Made by a program: the position numbers and the translations under genes. Below are positions 1-6,162 of a DNA stretch of 6,522 nt, one piece after another; the stretch's first letter is position 1, and each line of letters begins with the position of its first letter. The notes beneath the pieces were generated by a model. The model was not told the DNA's origin. It saw only the letters and a program-made list of their open reading frames with translations, and did not search any database. Source of the DNA: Pseudomonadota bacterium (GTDB lineage: Bacteria; Pseudomonadota; Alphaproteobacteria; Acetobacterales; Acetobacteraceae); assembly GCA_021808185.1 (NCBI GenBank), contig JAKBCB010000220.1, positions 1 to 6,522 of the forward strand, in the 5' to 3' direction.

Positions 1-950
1 TGCAGGACCCGGCCGATCCAGCGATCGAGGTGGCCGAGCGGGTGCGCGCGCGGATGCCCGAATGCGACATCGCGGTGGTGTGCGACAACACGGCCGACGG
101 CGCCAACCGCAAGGTCGCCAACCTGATGAACATGCTGGCGGTGGCCAGGCACGACGTGCTGGTGATCGCCGACAGCGATATCCACGCCGCTCCCAGCTAT
201 TTGCGCGCCATCGCCGCCGCCCTGGCCGAGCCGGGCGTCGGACTGGCCACCACACTCTACAGCGGCCGCCCGGCCAACGGCTCGCTGGCGGCGGCCCTGG
301 CGGCGAGCGGGATCACCCACGGTTTCCTGCCCGGCGCGGCGCTGGCCCGGCGCCTGGGGCGCGCGGATTCGCTGGGGGCCACGATGGCGCTGCGGCGCGA
401 GACGCTGGCCGGGATCGGTGGCTTCGCGGCGCTGCGCGACGAACTGGCGGACGACAATATCCTGGGCCGGCTGGTCGCCGCGCGCGGCCAGCGGATCGGG
501 CTTGCCGCCACCATCCCGGCGACCACGGTGCCGGAAGCGACGATGGCAGCGGTGCTGCGGCACGAATTGCGCTGGGCGCGCACCATCCGCTCGCTGGGTT
601 CGGGCACGTTCGCGCTCTCGGTGATCCAGTACCCGATCGCCTGGGCGCTGCTGTCGCTGCTGCTCTCCGGGGGGGCCAGGGGCGCCGTCGCCGTGGTCCT
701 CGCCGCCTGGATGGCGCGGGGGATCGCGGCATTGGGGGTGGACACGGAGCTGGCGCGGCGGCAACACCTGCGGCCGACCACGGCGCGCCTCTTTCTTCTG
801 CCGCTGCGCGACATCATTTCCGTGGCTGTCTGGCTCGCGGCCTTCGCCGGCGACCGGGTGGAGTGGCGCGGGCGGGCGATGCGCGCGCGGCCTGTGGGCA
901 CCGGCTACGGTCAGCCGGACAAGGTGGCCACCGAGGGTGCGGCGACTTAA
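1..950 (+). CDS. hpnI: Hopanoid glycosyltransferase HpnI, 5'-truncated by window edge
   Basis: This is a GT2/GT21-like membrane glycosyltransferase of the HpnI family. In the characterised pathway it transfers GlcNAc from UDP-GlcNAc to bacteriohopanetetrol at the inner membrane. The frame is open from base 3 to the TAA at 948-950, giving 315 residues. Roughly 60-75 N-terminal residues, with the first membrane helix and start of the GT fold, lie off the left edge. The first in-window residues, QDPADPAIEV, are typical family sequence, so the GTG at base 30 is not the true start. Visible motifs are NRKVANL, the DSD metal/nucleotide motif (171-179), LRRETLAGIGGF, the ADDN acidic motif (about residues 149-152), and HELRW (561-575), which fits the (Q/R)xxRW signature of ceramide-glucosyltransferase-like enzymes. 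Three hydrophobic segments follow at about residues 207-224, 227-244 and 266-283. It lies 8 bases before hpnJ, so co-transcription is likely. Confidence 0.93.
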   Translation, partial: QDPADPAIEVAERVRARMPECDIAVVCDNTADGANRKVANLMNMLAVARHDVLVIADSDIHAAPSYLRAIAAALAEPGVGLATTLYSGRPANGSLAAALAASGITHGFLPGAALARRLGRADSLGATMALRRETLAGIGGFAALRDELADDNILGRLVAARGQRIGLAATIPATTVPEATMAAVLRHELRWARTIRSLGSGTFALSVIQYPIAWALLSLLLSGGARGAVAVVLAAWMARGIAALGVDTELARRQHLRPTTARLFLLPLRDIISVAVWLAAFAGDRVEWRGRAMRARPVGTGYGQPDKVATEGAAT

Positions 951-954
951 GGGA
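949..954 (+). promoter_or_regulatory. Ribosome binding site of hpnJ
   Basis: AAGGGA overlaps the hpnI stop codon. It is 4 bases before the ATG at 959, 10 before the ATG at 965 and 13 before the ATG at 968. The spacing to 959 is short and that to 965 slightly long, so the sequence does not settle which ATG is used. Confidence 0.5.
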
Positions 955-958
955 CCGA

Positions 959-2389
959 ATGGCCATGATGAAGACGCTTTTCCTGCAACCGCCGTCGTTC
1001 GACGGCTTCGACGGCGGCGCCGGCTCCCGCTATCAGGCGCGGCGGGAAATCCGCAGCTTCTGGTATCCGACCTGGCTCGCCCAGCCGGCCGCCCTGGTGC
1101 CCGGCAGCAAGCTGATCGACGCGCCGCCGAGCGGGGTCGGCATGGCCGCCGTGCTGCGCGAGGTGCGCGACCGCGACCTGTGCATCATTCACACCTCCAC
1201 CCCGTCCTTCGCCGCCGACGTGAAAGTCGCGCAGGCGTTGAAGGACGAGAACCCGAACCTGAAAATCGGCTTCGTCGGCGCGAAAGTGGCGGTGCAGCCG
1301 GAACAGAGCCTCGCACAGGGCGCGCCCATCGACTTCGTCGCCCGCAACGAGTTCGACTTCACCGTCAAAGACGTGGCCGAGGGCCGCGACTTCGCCAGCA
1401 TCGACGGCATCTCCTACCGCGCCGCGGATGGCCGCATCGTGCACAACCAGGACCGCGCGGTGCTGGAGGACATGGACCAGCTTCCGTTCGTCACGGACGT
1501 GTACAAGCGCGACCTGAAGATCGAGGATTATTTCATCGGCTACCTGATGCACCCCTACGTGTCGCTGTACACCGGGCGCGGGTGCAAGAGCCGCTGCACC
1601 TTCTGCCTGTGGCCGCAGACCGTCGGCGGCCACCGGTACCGGGTGCGCTCGCCGGGCCACGTCGCCGAGGAAATCCGGCTGGCGAAAAGCTACTTCCCGC
1701 AGGTCCGCGAATTCTTCTTCGACGACGACACCTTCACCGACAACCTGCCGCGCGCCGAAGCCATCGCGCGCGAGCTGGGCAAGCTCGGCGTCACCTGGAG
1801 CTGCAACGCCAAGGCCAATGTTCCACGGGAAACATTGAAGGTGCTGCGCGACAACGGGCTGCGGCTGCTGCTGGTCGGCTACGAAAGCGGCAACCAGCAG
1901 ATCCTGCACAACATCAAGAAGGGCATGCGGATCGAGGTCGCGAAGAAGTTCACCAAGGACTGCCACGAGCTCGGCATCAAGATCCACGGCACTTTTATTC
2001 TGGGCCTGCCCGGCGAGACCCGCGAGACCATCGAGGAAACCATCCGCTTCGCCACCGAGATCAACCCGCACACGCTACAGGTCTCGCTCGCGGCCCCCTA
2101 TCCGGGCACGTATCTGTATCGGCAGGCGGTGCATAACGGCTGGCTGGACGCGGCGCATGCCGAGCTGGTGGACGAACACGGCATCCAGATCGCGCCGCTG
2201 AGCTACCCGCATCTGTCGCACACCGAGATTTTCACCAGCGTCGAGACGTTCTATCGCCGCTTCTATCTGCGCGCGCCGAAGATCGCCTCGATCGTCGGCG
2301 AAATGGTGCGCAGCCCGCAGATGATGAAGCGACGCCTGCGCGAGGGCGTGGAATTCTTCCAGTTCCTGCGCGAGCGCCGCGCCGCGTGA
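959..2389 (+). CDS. hpnJ: Hopanoid biosynthesis radical SAM protein HpnJ
   Basis: HpnJ is a 476-residue B12-binding-type radical SAM enzyme. In other bacteria it is required to convert glucosaminyl-BHT to BHT cyclitol ether by sugar ring contraction. The N-terminal half (about 1-180) is the cobalamin-binding-like domain, opening with LFLQPPSFDGFDGGAGSRYQ. The radical SAM core follows. Its CxxxCxxC cluster motif is Cys209, Cys213 and Cys216 (GCKSRCTFC, first Cys at 1583). Next come FFFDDDTF (about 253-259), GYESG (308-312) and GTFILGLPGET (344-354). Length is normal for the family. Three in-frame ATGs (959, 965, 968) are possible; homologues usually begin just before KTLFLQ, so 965 or 968 is plausible. 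The frame stays open far upstream inside hpnI, but that extension is not protein-like. It is the middle gene of hpnI-hpnJ-hpnK and contains a parS-like site at 1819-1834 with atypical codons. Confidence 0.95.
   Translation: MAMMKTLFLQPPSFDGFDGGAGSRYQARREIRSFWYPTWLAQPAALVPGSKLIDAPPSGVGMAAVLREVRDRDLCIIHTSTPSFAADVKVAQALKDENPNLKIGFVGAKVAVQPEQSLAQGAPIDFVARNEFDFTVKDVAEGRDFASIDGISYRAADGRIVHNQDRAVLEDMDQLPFVTDVYKRDLKIEDYFIGYLMHPYVSLYTGRGCKSRCTFCLWPQTVGGHRYRVRSPGHVAEEIRLAKSYFPQVREFFFDDDTFTDNLPRAEAIARELGKLGVTWSCNAKANVPRETLKVLRDNGLRLLLVGYESGNQQILHNIKKGMRIEVAKKFTKDCHELGIKIHGTFILGLPGETRETIEETIRFATEINPHTLQVSLAAPYPGTYLYRQAVHNGWLDAAHAELVDEHGIQIAPLSYPHLSHTEIFTSVETFYRRFYLRAPKIASIVGEMVRSPQMMKRRLREGVEFFQFLRERRAA
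1819..1834 (+). other. parS: Candidate parS (ParB-binding) site within hpnJ
   Basis: TGTTCCACGGGAAACA differs from the bacterial chromosomal parS consensus TGTTTCACGTGAAACA at two positions. One (T to C at position 5) is a variant known in natural parS sites. The other (T to G at position 10) is in the central CACGTG. It lies inside a slightly longer imperfect palindrome, CAATGTT...AACATTG (1816-1837). The codons across it (AAT GTT CCA CGG GAA ACA TTG) depart from the G/C-ending usage of the rest of hpnJ, which suggests selection on the DNA rather than the protein. No second site of comparable quality was seen in the window. ParB binding is inferred. Confidence 0.6.
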
Positions 2390-3249
2390 TCGTCACCGCC
2401 GACGATTTCGGCCTGTCCATCGCGGTCAACGAAGCCGTCGAGCGCGGCTTTCGCGAGGGAATTCTGACGCACGCATCGCTGATGGTGGCCGGCCCCGCGG
2501 CGGCGGACGCGGTGCGTCGCGCGCGCGAGATGCCGGGGCTGCGGGTCGGGCTGCACGTCGTCGCCGTCGAGGGGGCGGCAGTGCTGCCGGCGGAGGCAAT
2601 CCCGGATCTCGTGGACCGGCGCGGCTGGTTTCCCCCCGACCAGTTCCGCCTCGGCCTGCGCTACTTCTTCCTGCCGTTCGTCCGCCGCCAGCTTGCCGCC
2701 GAAATCCGCGCGCAGTTCGCGGCCTTCGCGGCCACCGGCCTGCCGCTCAGCCATGCCGACGCACACAAGCACATGCAGGTGCACCCGACGGTCGGGCGGC
2801 TGATCCTGCGCATCGGGCGCGAGTTCGGCCTGCCGCGCATCCGCGTTCCCGCCGAACCGCCCGGCATCATGGCGCGCTGCGGCGTGAAGCCGACACTGGG
2901 CGCGCGGGCATTGCACGCGTGGTGCGGCGTGCTGCGCCGGCAGGCGCGCGCGGCCGGGGTGATAACCAACGACGCGGTGTTCGGCCTCGCCTGGACCGGG
3001 CATGTCACCGAGGCGCGGCTGCTCGCGCTGGCGCCGCACCTGCCGCCCGGGGTCAACGAACTCTATGTGCATCCGGCAACGTGGCGCGACCCGATCCTGA
3101 CCGGGCTGATGCCGCGCTACGAGCATCGCGCCGAACTGGACGCCCTGCTCAGCCCGCGCGTGCGCGCGGCCCTTACCGCGCCGGCCCCAGCGCCCGCAGC
3201 AGCGTCGGCAGAAACAGCAATGTCGCCACCAGCGTACAGCCGAGGCTGA
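2386..3249 (+). CDS. hpnK: Hopanoid N-acetylglucosamine deacetylase HpnK (YdjC/ChbG family)
   Basis: HpnK is a 287-residue member of the YdjC/ChbG carbohydrate deacetylase family. Its known role is metal-dependent removal of the acetyl group from N-acetylglucosaminyl-BHT in the cytoplasm. Visible motifs are TADDFGLS at residues 4-11 (catalytic/metal Asp6 and Asp7), GLH (55-57), SHADAHKHMQVHP (122-134, the HxDxHxH metal and active-site cluster) and NELYVHPA (224-231). The GTG start overlaps the hpnJ TGA as GTGA. With no clear Shine-Dalgarno in front, it is probably translated by coupling to hpnJ. Family-like sequence ends at about SPRVRAAL (256-263). The last 25 or so residues are a low-complexity Ala/Pro tail read from the antisense of hpnN, where homologues usually have a short conserved C-terminal strand. 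The catalytic core looks intact, so the enzyme is probably active. Confidence 0.92.
   Translation: MIVTADDFGLSIAVNEAVERGFREGILTHASLMVAGPAAADAVRRAREMPGLRVGLHVVAVEGAAVLPAEAIPDLVDRRGWFPPDQFRLGLRYFFLPFVRRQLAAEIRAQFAAFAATGLPLSHADAHKHMQVHPTVGRLILRIGREFGLPRIRVPAEPPGIMARCGVKPTLGARALHAWCGVLRRQARAAGVITNDAVFGLAWTGHVTEARLLALAPHLPPGVNELYVHPATWRDPILTGLMPRYEHRAELDALLSPRVRAALTAPAPAPAAASAETAMSPPAYSRG
3154..3169 (-). terminator. Inverted repeat just past the hpnN stop
   Basis: CCGCGCG-TG-CGCGCGG is a perfect 7-base inverted repeat. On the minus strand it begins 3 bases beyond the hpnN TAA; on the plus strand it lies within the hpnK codons for SPRVRAA. A GC stem in this place could help end hpnN transcription, but no T-run follows, and such repeats arise by chance in GC-rich coding DNA. 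Confidence 0.2.
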
Positions 3250-5758
3250 TCAGCAGCAGCACCCCCATGCTGGCCGTGCCGGGGTGCCCGGACAACGCCA
3301 GCGAGCCGAACGCGGTGGCCGTGGTCAGCGCCGAGAACACGATGGCCCGCGCCGTCGAGGTGCGCAGGAACCGGTCCGCGCCCGCCCGCCAGTTCATCAC
3401 GAAATAGACGTTGAACGACACGCCGACACCGAACAGCAGCGGCAGCGCGATGACATTCGCGAAGTTCAGCGAGAGCCCGACGGCCACGCTCACCACGACG
3501 GTCAGCAGCGCCGAGAGCAGCAGCGGCGCCAGCACCAGTGCCACATCCAGCGCGCGCCGCAGCGTCAGCGCCAGGATCGCGGCGATTGCCAGCACCGCGT
3601 AGATCGCCGCCGCGCGGAACGCGCCCACGATGGTGTCGGCGGATTCGACGATGCCGACGGCGGTGCCGGTGGCGTCCGGCGCCACCGTGCGCACCTGCGC
3701 CACCAGCGCGTGCAGCCCGGCGCTGTCCCGTGTCGCCGGCGTGCCCAGCACCTGCACCCGCGCCCGCCCATCCGGCAGCCGCCAGTCGCTGGCGATTTCG
3801 CGCGGAATGTCGGCCACCGTCACCGGGCGCGCATCCAGGGCCGCGCGCAGCCGGTCGAGCTGCGGTGGCAGGAAACGCACCAGCGCCGCGTTGGCCGCCA
3901 GCAGCGTCGCGTCCGGGGCCGCGGCGAGGGCGCGAAGATCGGTGGCGATCGCCCGCAGCGAATCCTCCGGCCCGAGCTTCGGCAGCGCGGCGTCGAGTTG
4001 CTTCAGCGCGGTGGTGGCCGCCAGCCGCAAATCCGCCGCCGTCACCGGGGCGGCCGGCGTCGGCGGCGTCAGCGTCGCCGCCAGCACGCTGGCGGCATCG
4101 GCCAGCAGCGCCAGCTTGGCGGGCTGGTCCTCCGGCACGAAGCTGGACAGCGTCAGCACCTGGGCCGCCAGCGGCAGCGTGCGCAGCTTCGCCGCCAGCG
4201 CGTCGGCCTCGGCGAGCGTGGGGGACAGGATCTCCGCGCTGTACGGATCCGTCAGCGGCGAGGCGAGCAGGTCCGCCAGCGTCCGCATCGCCTCGGTCGT
4301 CGGATTCTTGGTGTGCAGCGGGTCGCTATCGAAGCGCAGGCTGGGCACCAGCACCACGCCCGCCACGGCCAGCAACGCGAAGCCGCCCAGCACTGGCCGG
4401 CGCGCGCGGACCAGCCATGCCTCCAGCACCTCGCCACGCGCCACGCCCACGGGCGCGGCTTCCGGCCGAGGCCGCAGCAGCGTGATCGCCGCCGGCAGGA
4501 ACACCACCGTGCAGAGCAGCGCGAAGATCATCCCGGTGCCGGCGATCAGCCCCAGTTCCGACACCCCTGCGAACGAGGTCGGCACGAACGCGAAAAACCC
4601 GCACGCCGCCGCCACGGCGGCGACCATCACCTCCGGGCCGACATCGAAGCCGGTCAACACCAGTGCCAGCGGCACTTCACGTTCCTGGAACAGCGCCTGA
4701 CGGAAGCGCACCGCGATCTGGATGCCGAAATCCACCGCGATGCCGACGAACAGAATGGCAAACGCGACCGAGACCAGGTTCAGCCGCCCTACCGCCAGGG
4801 CGGCGAAGGCGACCGTCAGGCTCAGGCCGAGCAGCAACGTCGCCAGCACCGGCACGATCAGCCGCCAGGAGCGCAGCGCCAGTGTCAGCCACAGCGCGAT
4901 CAAGGCCACGCTGGCGAGCGTGCCCGCCACCATCCCCTGCGCGATGGTGCCGAATTCCTCGTCCGACAGCACAACATCGCCGGTCAGTCGTACATGCGCC
5001 GCGCCCGAGCGGACGAATTCGAGCTGGGACATAGCGGCGCGCACCGCCCCGGTCGCGGCACCGCCCGGCTGCAAGGCGCCGAAATCGGGGCGGATTTGCG
5101 CCAGCACGAAGCGGTACGGACCGGCCTGATCGACGGCGGCGCCCCCGAGCAGGCGTTGCCAGGACAGCGGCACCGGATGCCCGGACGCCGCCGCCGCCAG
5201 CGCCGCGTGAAAACCACGCAGTGCCGGGGCGAACCCCGCGAGATTGCCTTGGCCGTGTTCGACGCCCATCGCGATCAGGCCAAGCGCCGCGAACAATCCC
5301 CGCGCGCTCGGGTCCGCCACCAACTGGCCAAGGAAAGGTTGCGCGTCGATGGTACGGTCCAGCAGATCGCCGAGGGCTTTCCTGTCGAGGAAGAGCAGCC
5401 CGTTGCGGTCGAAATACACCGACGCGTCCGGCCGCCACACCGCGTTGAAATGCGTCGTGTCAGCGGCCAGCGCGGCGGCGAGGGCGGCGGCGGTCTGGTC
5501 GGCCGCTTCCGGCGTGTCCGCGTCCACCACCGCGACGATCAGATCCTTGGACCGCGGAAACGCCGCGTCCCAGGCGATCTCGCGCTGCCGCCACGGCATC
5601 GAGGCGGAAAACAGGGCCGAGGTGTCGGTGGTGATGCCCAGCCGCTCGACGCCGAGCCATGTCGCGAGCATGGCCAGCAGCACGCCGGCCAGCACGACGC
5701 GGGCCGCATGGCGTCGGCCGAAGCCGACAAGGGCTGCGAACAGGCGGGCGAGGCGCAT
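3173..5758 (-). CDS. hpnN: Hopanoid transporter HpnN (RND/MMPL superfamily)
   Basis: HpnN is an 861-residue RND-superfamily inner-membrane protein. In other hopanoid producers it moves hopanoids from the cytoplasmic to the outer membrane. The layout is the usual duplicated RND plan. TM1 (about 17-38) precedes a first periplasmic domain (about 40-270), then TM2-6 (about 275-428). TM7 (about 453-472) precedes a second periplasmic domain (about 475-705), then TM8-12 (about 708-858). TM4 contains NLVSVAFAILFVGIAVDFGI with a membrane Asp343, the expected proton-relay type residue. The equivalent second-half segment, LPLLFGVGVSFNVYFV (about 772-787), has no acidic residue. Length is normal for the family. 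The ATG at 5758 is supported by an in-frame TGA 24 bases upstream (5782-5780); only a weak GAG precedes it. It runs convergent to hpnI-J-K and overlaps the hpnK 3' end by 77 bases. Confidence 0.94.
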   Translation of the reverse strand: MRLARLFAALVGFGRRHAARVVLAGVLLAMLATWLGVERLGITTDTSALFSASMPWRQREIAWDAAFPRSKDLIVAVVDADTPEAADQTAAALAAALAADTTHFNAVWRPDASVYFDRNGLLFLDRKALGDLLDRTIDAQPFLGQLVADPSARGLFAALGLIAMGVEHGQGNLAGFAPALRGFHAALAAAASGHPVPLSWQRLLGGAAVDQAGPYRFVLAQIRPDFGALQPGGAATGAVRAAMSQLEFVRSGAAHVRLTGDVVLSDEEFGTIAQGMVAGTLASVALIALWLTLALRSWRLIVPVLATLLLGLSLTVAFAALAVGRLNLVSVAFAILFVGIAVDFGIQIAVRFRQALFQEREVPLALVLTGFDVGPEVMVAAVAAACGFFAFVPTSFAGVSELGLIAGTGMIFALLCTVVFLPAAITLLRPRPEAAPVGVARGEVLEAWLVRARRPVLGGFALLAVAGVVLVPSLRFDSDPLHTKNPTTEAMRTLADLLASPLTDPYSAEILSPTLAEADALAAKLRTLPLAAQVLTLSSFVPEDQPAKLALLADAASVLAATLTPPTPAAPVTAADLRLAATTALKQLDAALPKLGPEDSLRAIATDLRALAAAPDATLLAANAALVRFLPPQLDRLRAALDARPVTVADIPREIASDWRLPDGRARVQVLGTPATRDSAGLHALVAQVRTVAPDATGTAVGIVESADTIVGAFRAAAIYAVLAIAAILALTLRRALDVALVLAPLLLSALLTVVVSVAVGLSLNFANVIALPLLFGVGVSFNVYFVMNWRAGADRFLRTSTARAIVFSALTTATAFGSLALSGHPGTASMGVLLLISLGCTLVATLLFLPTLLRALGPAR

Positions 5759-5822
5759 GGCGGGCTCGGCGGAGGCGCGTCAGGCCGGCACGGCGGCGAC
5801 CGGACCGGTGCTCAGGCTCCCC

Positions 5823-6035
5823 TCACGCTTTCGGAGCGTGCGAACGCTGAGCGGAGGCGGTGCGATGCGTCTTGGCATGCGAGCGCAGATGGGTCGCGCG
5901 CGTCGCATGGGAATGCGCCTTCGCGTGATGGTGCGTCGCCGTGGTGTTGGCCGCGGCGGTGCCGGCGGTCACGAAGGCGGTAACCGGCAAGGCAAGACCC
6001 AGCGACAGAAGCAGGGACCGGCGGGTGGTGATCAC
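5823..6035 (-). CDS. Small exported His/Ala-rich peptide, function unknown
   Basis: This gene encodes 70 residues from a GTG start, with GGAG nine bases upstream (6048-6045). The N-terminus reads as an export signal: TTRRSLLLSLG, a twin-arginine followed by a hydrophobic core to about residue 25, then TAAA with likely cleavage near Ala29. The arginine pair resembles a Tat signal, but Sec export is equally possible. The predicted mature part is about 41 residues. It has nine His (including HHH at 35-37 and spaced HxH/HxxxH), seven Lys/Arg and many Ala and Thr, with no Asp, Glu or Cys. A role in periplasmic metal binding or pH/acid buffering would fit this composition, but I recognise no named family. 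It lies 64 bases upstream of hpnN on the same strand, so the two could be co-transcribed. The signal peptide, ribosome site and start context favour a real gene over a chance frame. Confidence 0.7.
   Translation of the reverse strand: MITTRRSLLLSLGLALPVTAFVTAGTAAANTTATHHHAKAHSHATRATHLRSHAKTHRTASAQRSHAPKA
5824..5840 (-). terminator. Stem-loop over the stop codon of the small exported-peptide gene
   Basis: On the minus strand CACGCT-CCGAA-AGCGTG is a perfect 6-base stem with a 5-base loop, and its 3' arm overlaps the TGA of the peptide gene. A weak outer pairing (CTCAG at 5850-5846 with CTGAG at 5815-5811) could extend it. No T-run follows, so it may be an attenuator, an mRNA-stabilising hairpin or chance. 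It lies between the peptide gene and hpnN. Confidence 0.25.
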
Positions 6036-6044
6036 GGCGGGAAA

Positions 6045-6048
6045 CTCC
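6045..6048 (-). promoter_or_regulatory. Ribosome binding site of the small exported-peptide gene
   Basis: GGAG on the minus strand lies nine bases before the GTG at 6035. It supports that non-ATG start, from which the signal peptide begins correctly. Confidence 0.55.
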
Positions 6049-6108
6049 GAGACTTTCCTGGCGACGCTCAGGAGGGATGAGAGCTTGCACGGCTAGCAGC
6101 TTGAATCG

Positions 6109-6139
6109 ACTATATGCCGCATTTTCAGGCAGCATGCAA
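6109..6139 (-). promoter_or_regulatory. Possible promoter for the small peptide gene (and perhaps hpnN)
   Basis: In the 127-base gap on the minus strand, TATAGT (6114-6109) matches the -10 consensus at five of six positions. TTGCAT (6139-6134) is a weak -35 box 19 bases upstream, longer than the ideal 17. The area is visibly more AT-rich than its surroundings. A GATTC (GANTC) methylation-type site (6107-6103) lies just downstream of the -10 box. The call rests on sequence resemblance only. Confidence 0.3.
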
Positions 6140-6150
6140 CGCTCCGTTGC
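6136..6150 (-). terminator. Short perfect hairpin after the DUF1489 gene
   Basis: GCAACG-GAG-CGTTGC on the minus strand is a perfect 6-base stem with a 3-base loop, 12 bases past the DUF1489 stop codon. No T-run follows. It also overlaps the weak -35 box at 6139-6134, so it could be a terminator for DUF1489, an operator for the peptide gene, or chance. Confidence 0.3.
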
Positions 6151-6162
6151 GGTCGCGCCCCG

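Noticed and set aside
62..958. A large N-terminal extension or fusion of HpnJ reaching back through hpnI
   Set aside because: The frame is open but the extension is low-complexity Arg/Gly/Ala sequence, while hpnI in another frame has clear motifs. HpnJ from the ATG cluster at 959-968 has normal family length.
947..2071. A 374-codon open frame on the minus strand opposite hpnJ
   Set aside because: It has no recognisable motif and is antisense to a well-supported radical SAM gene; stop-free antisense frames are expected at this base composition.
2263..3126. A 287-codon open frame on the minus strand opposite hpnK
   Set aside because: The product is an Arg/Ala/His-rich shadow, and hpnK on the plus strand has all the YdjC-family motifs.
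3284..5983. An 899-codon open frame on the plus strand opposite hpnN
   Set aside because: Its product is dominated by Arg, Gln, His and Gly with no domain or hydrophobic pattern. It is the usual stop-free antisense shadow of a long GC-rich gene, and hpnN explains the region.
5244..6080. A 278-codon plus-strand frame spanning the hpnN 5' end and the peptide gene
   Set aside because: It is Ser/Arg/Ala-rich with no motif, and runs antisense to two better-supported genes and the intergenic region.
5812..6135. A 107-codon minus-strand frame overlapping the small exported-peptide gene
   Set aside because: It has no signal peptide or family-like sequence and crosses the likely promoter, while the 70-codon frame has a good ribosome site and signal peptide.
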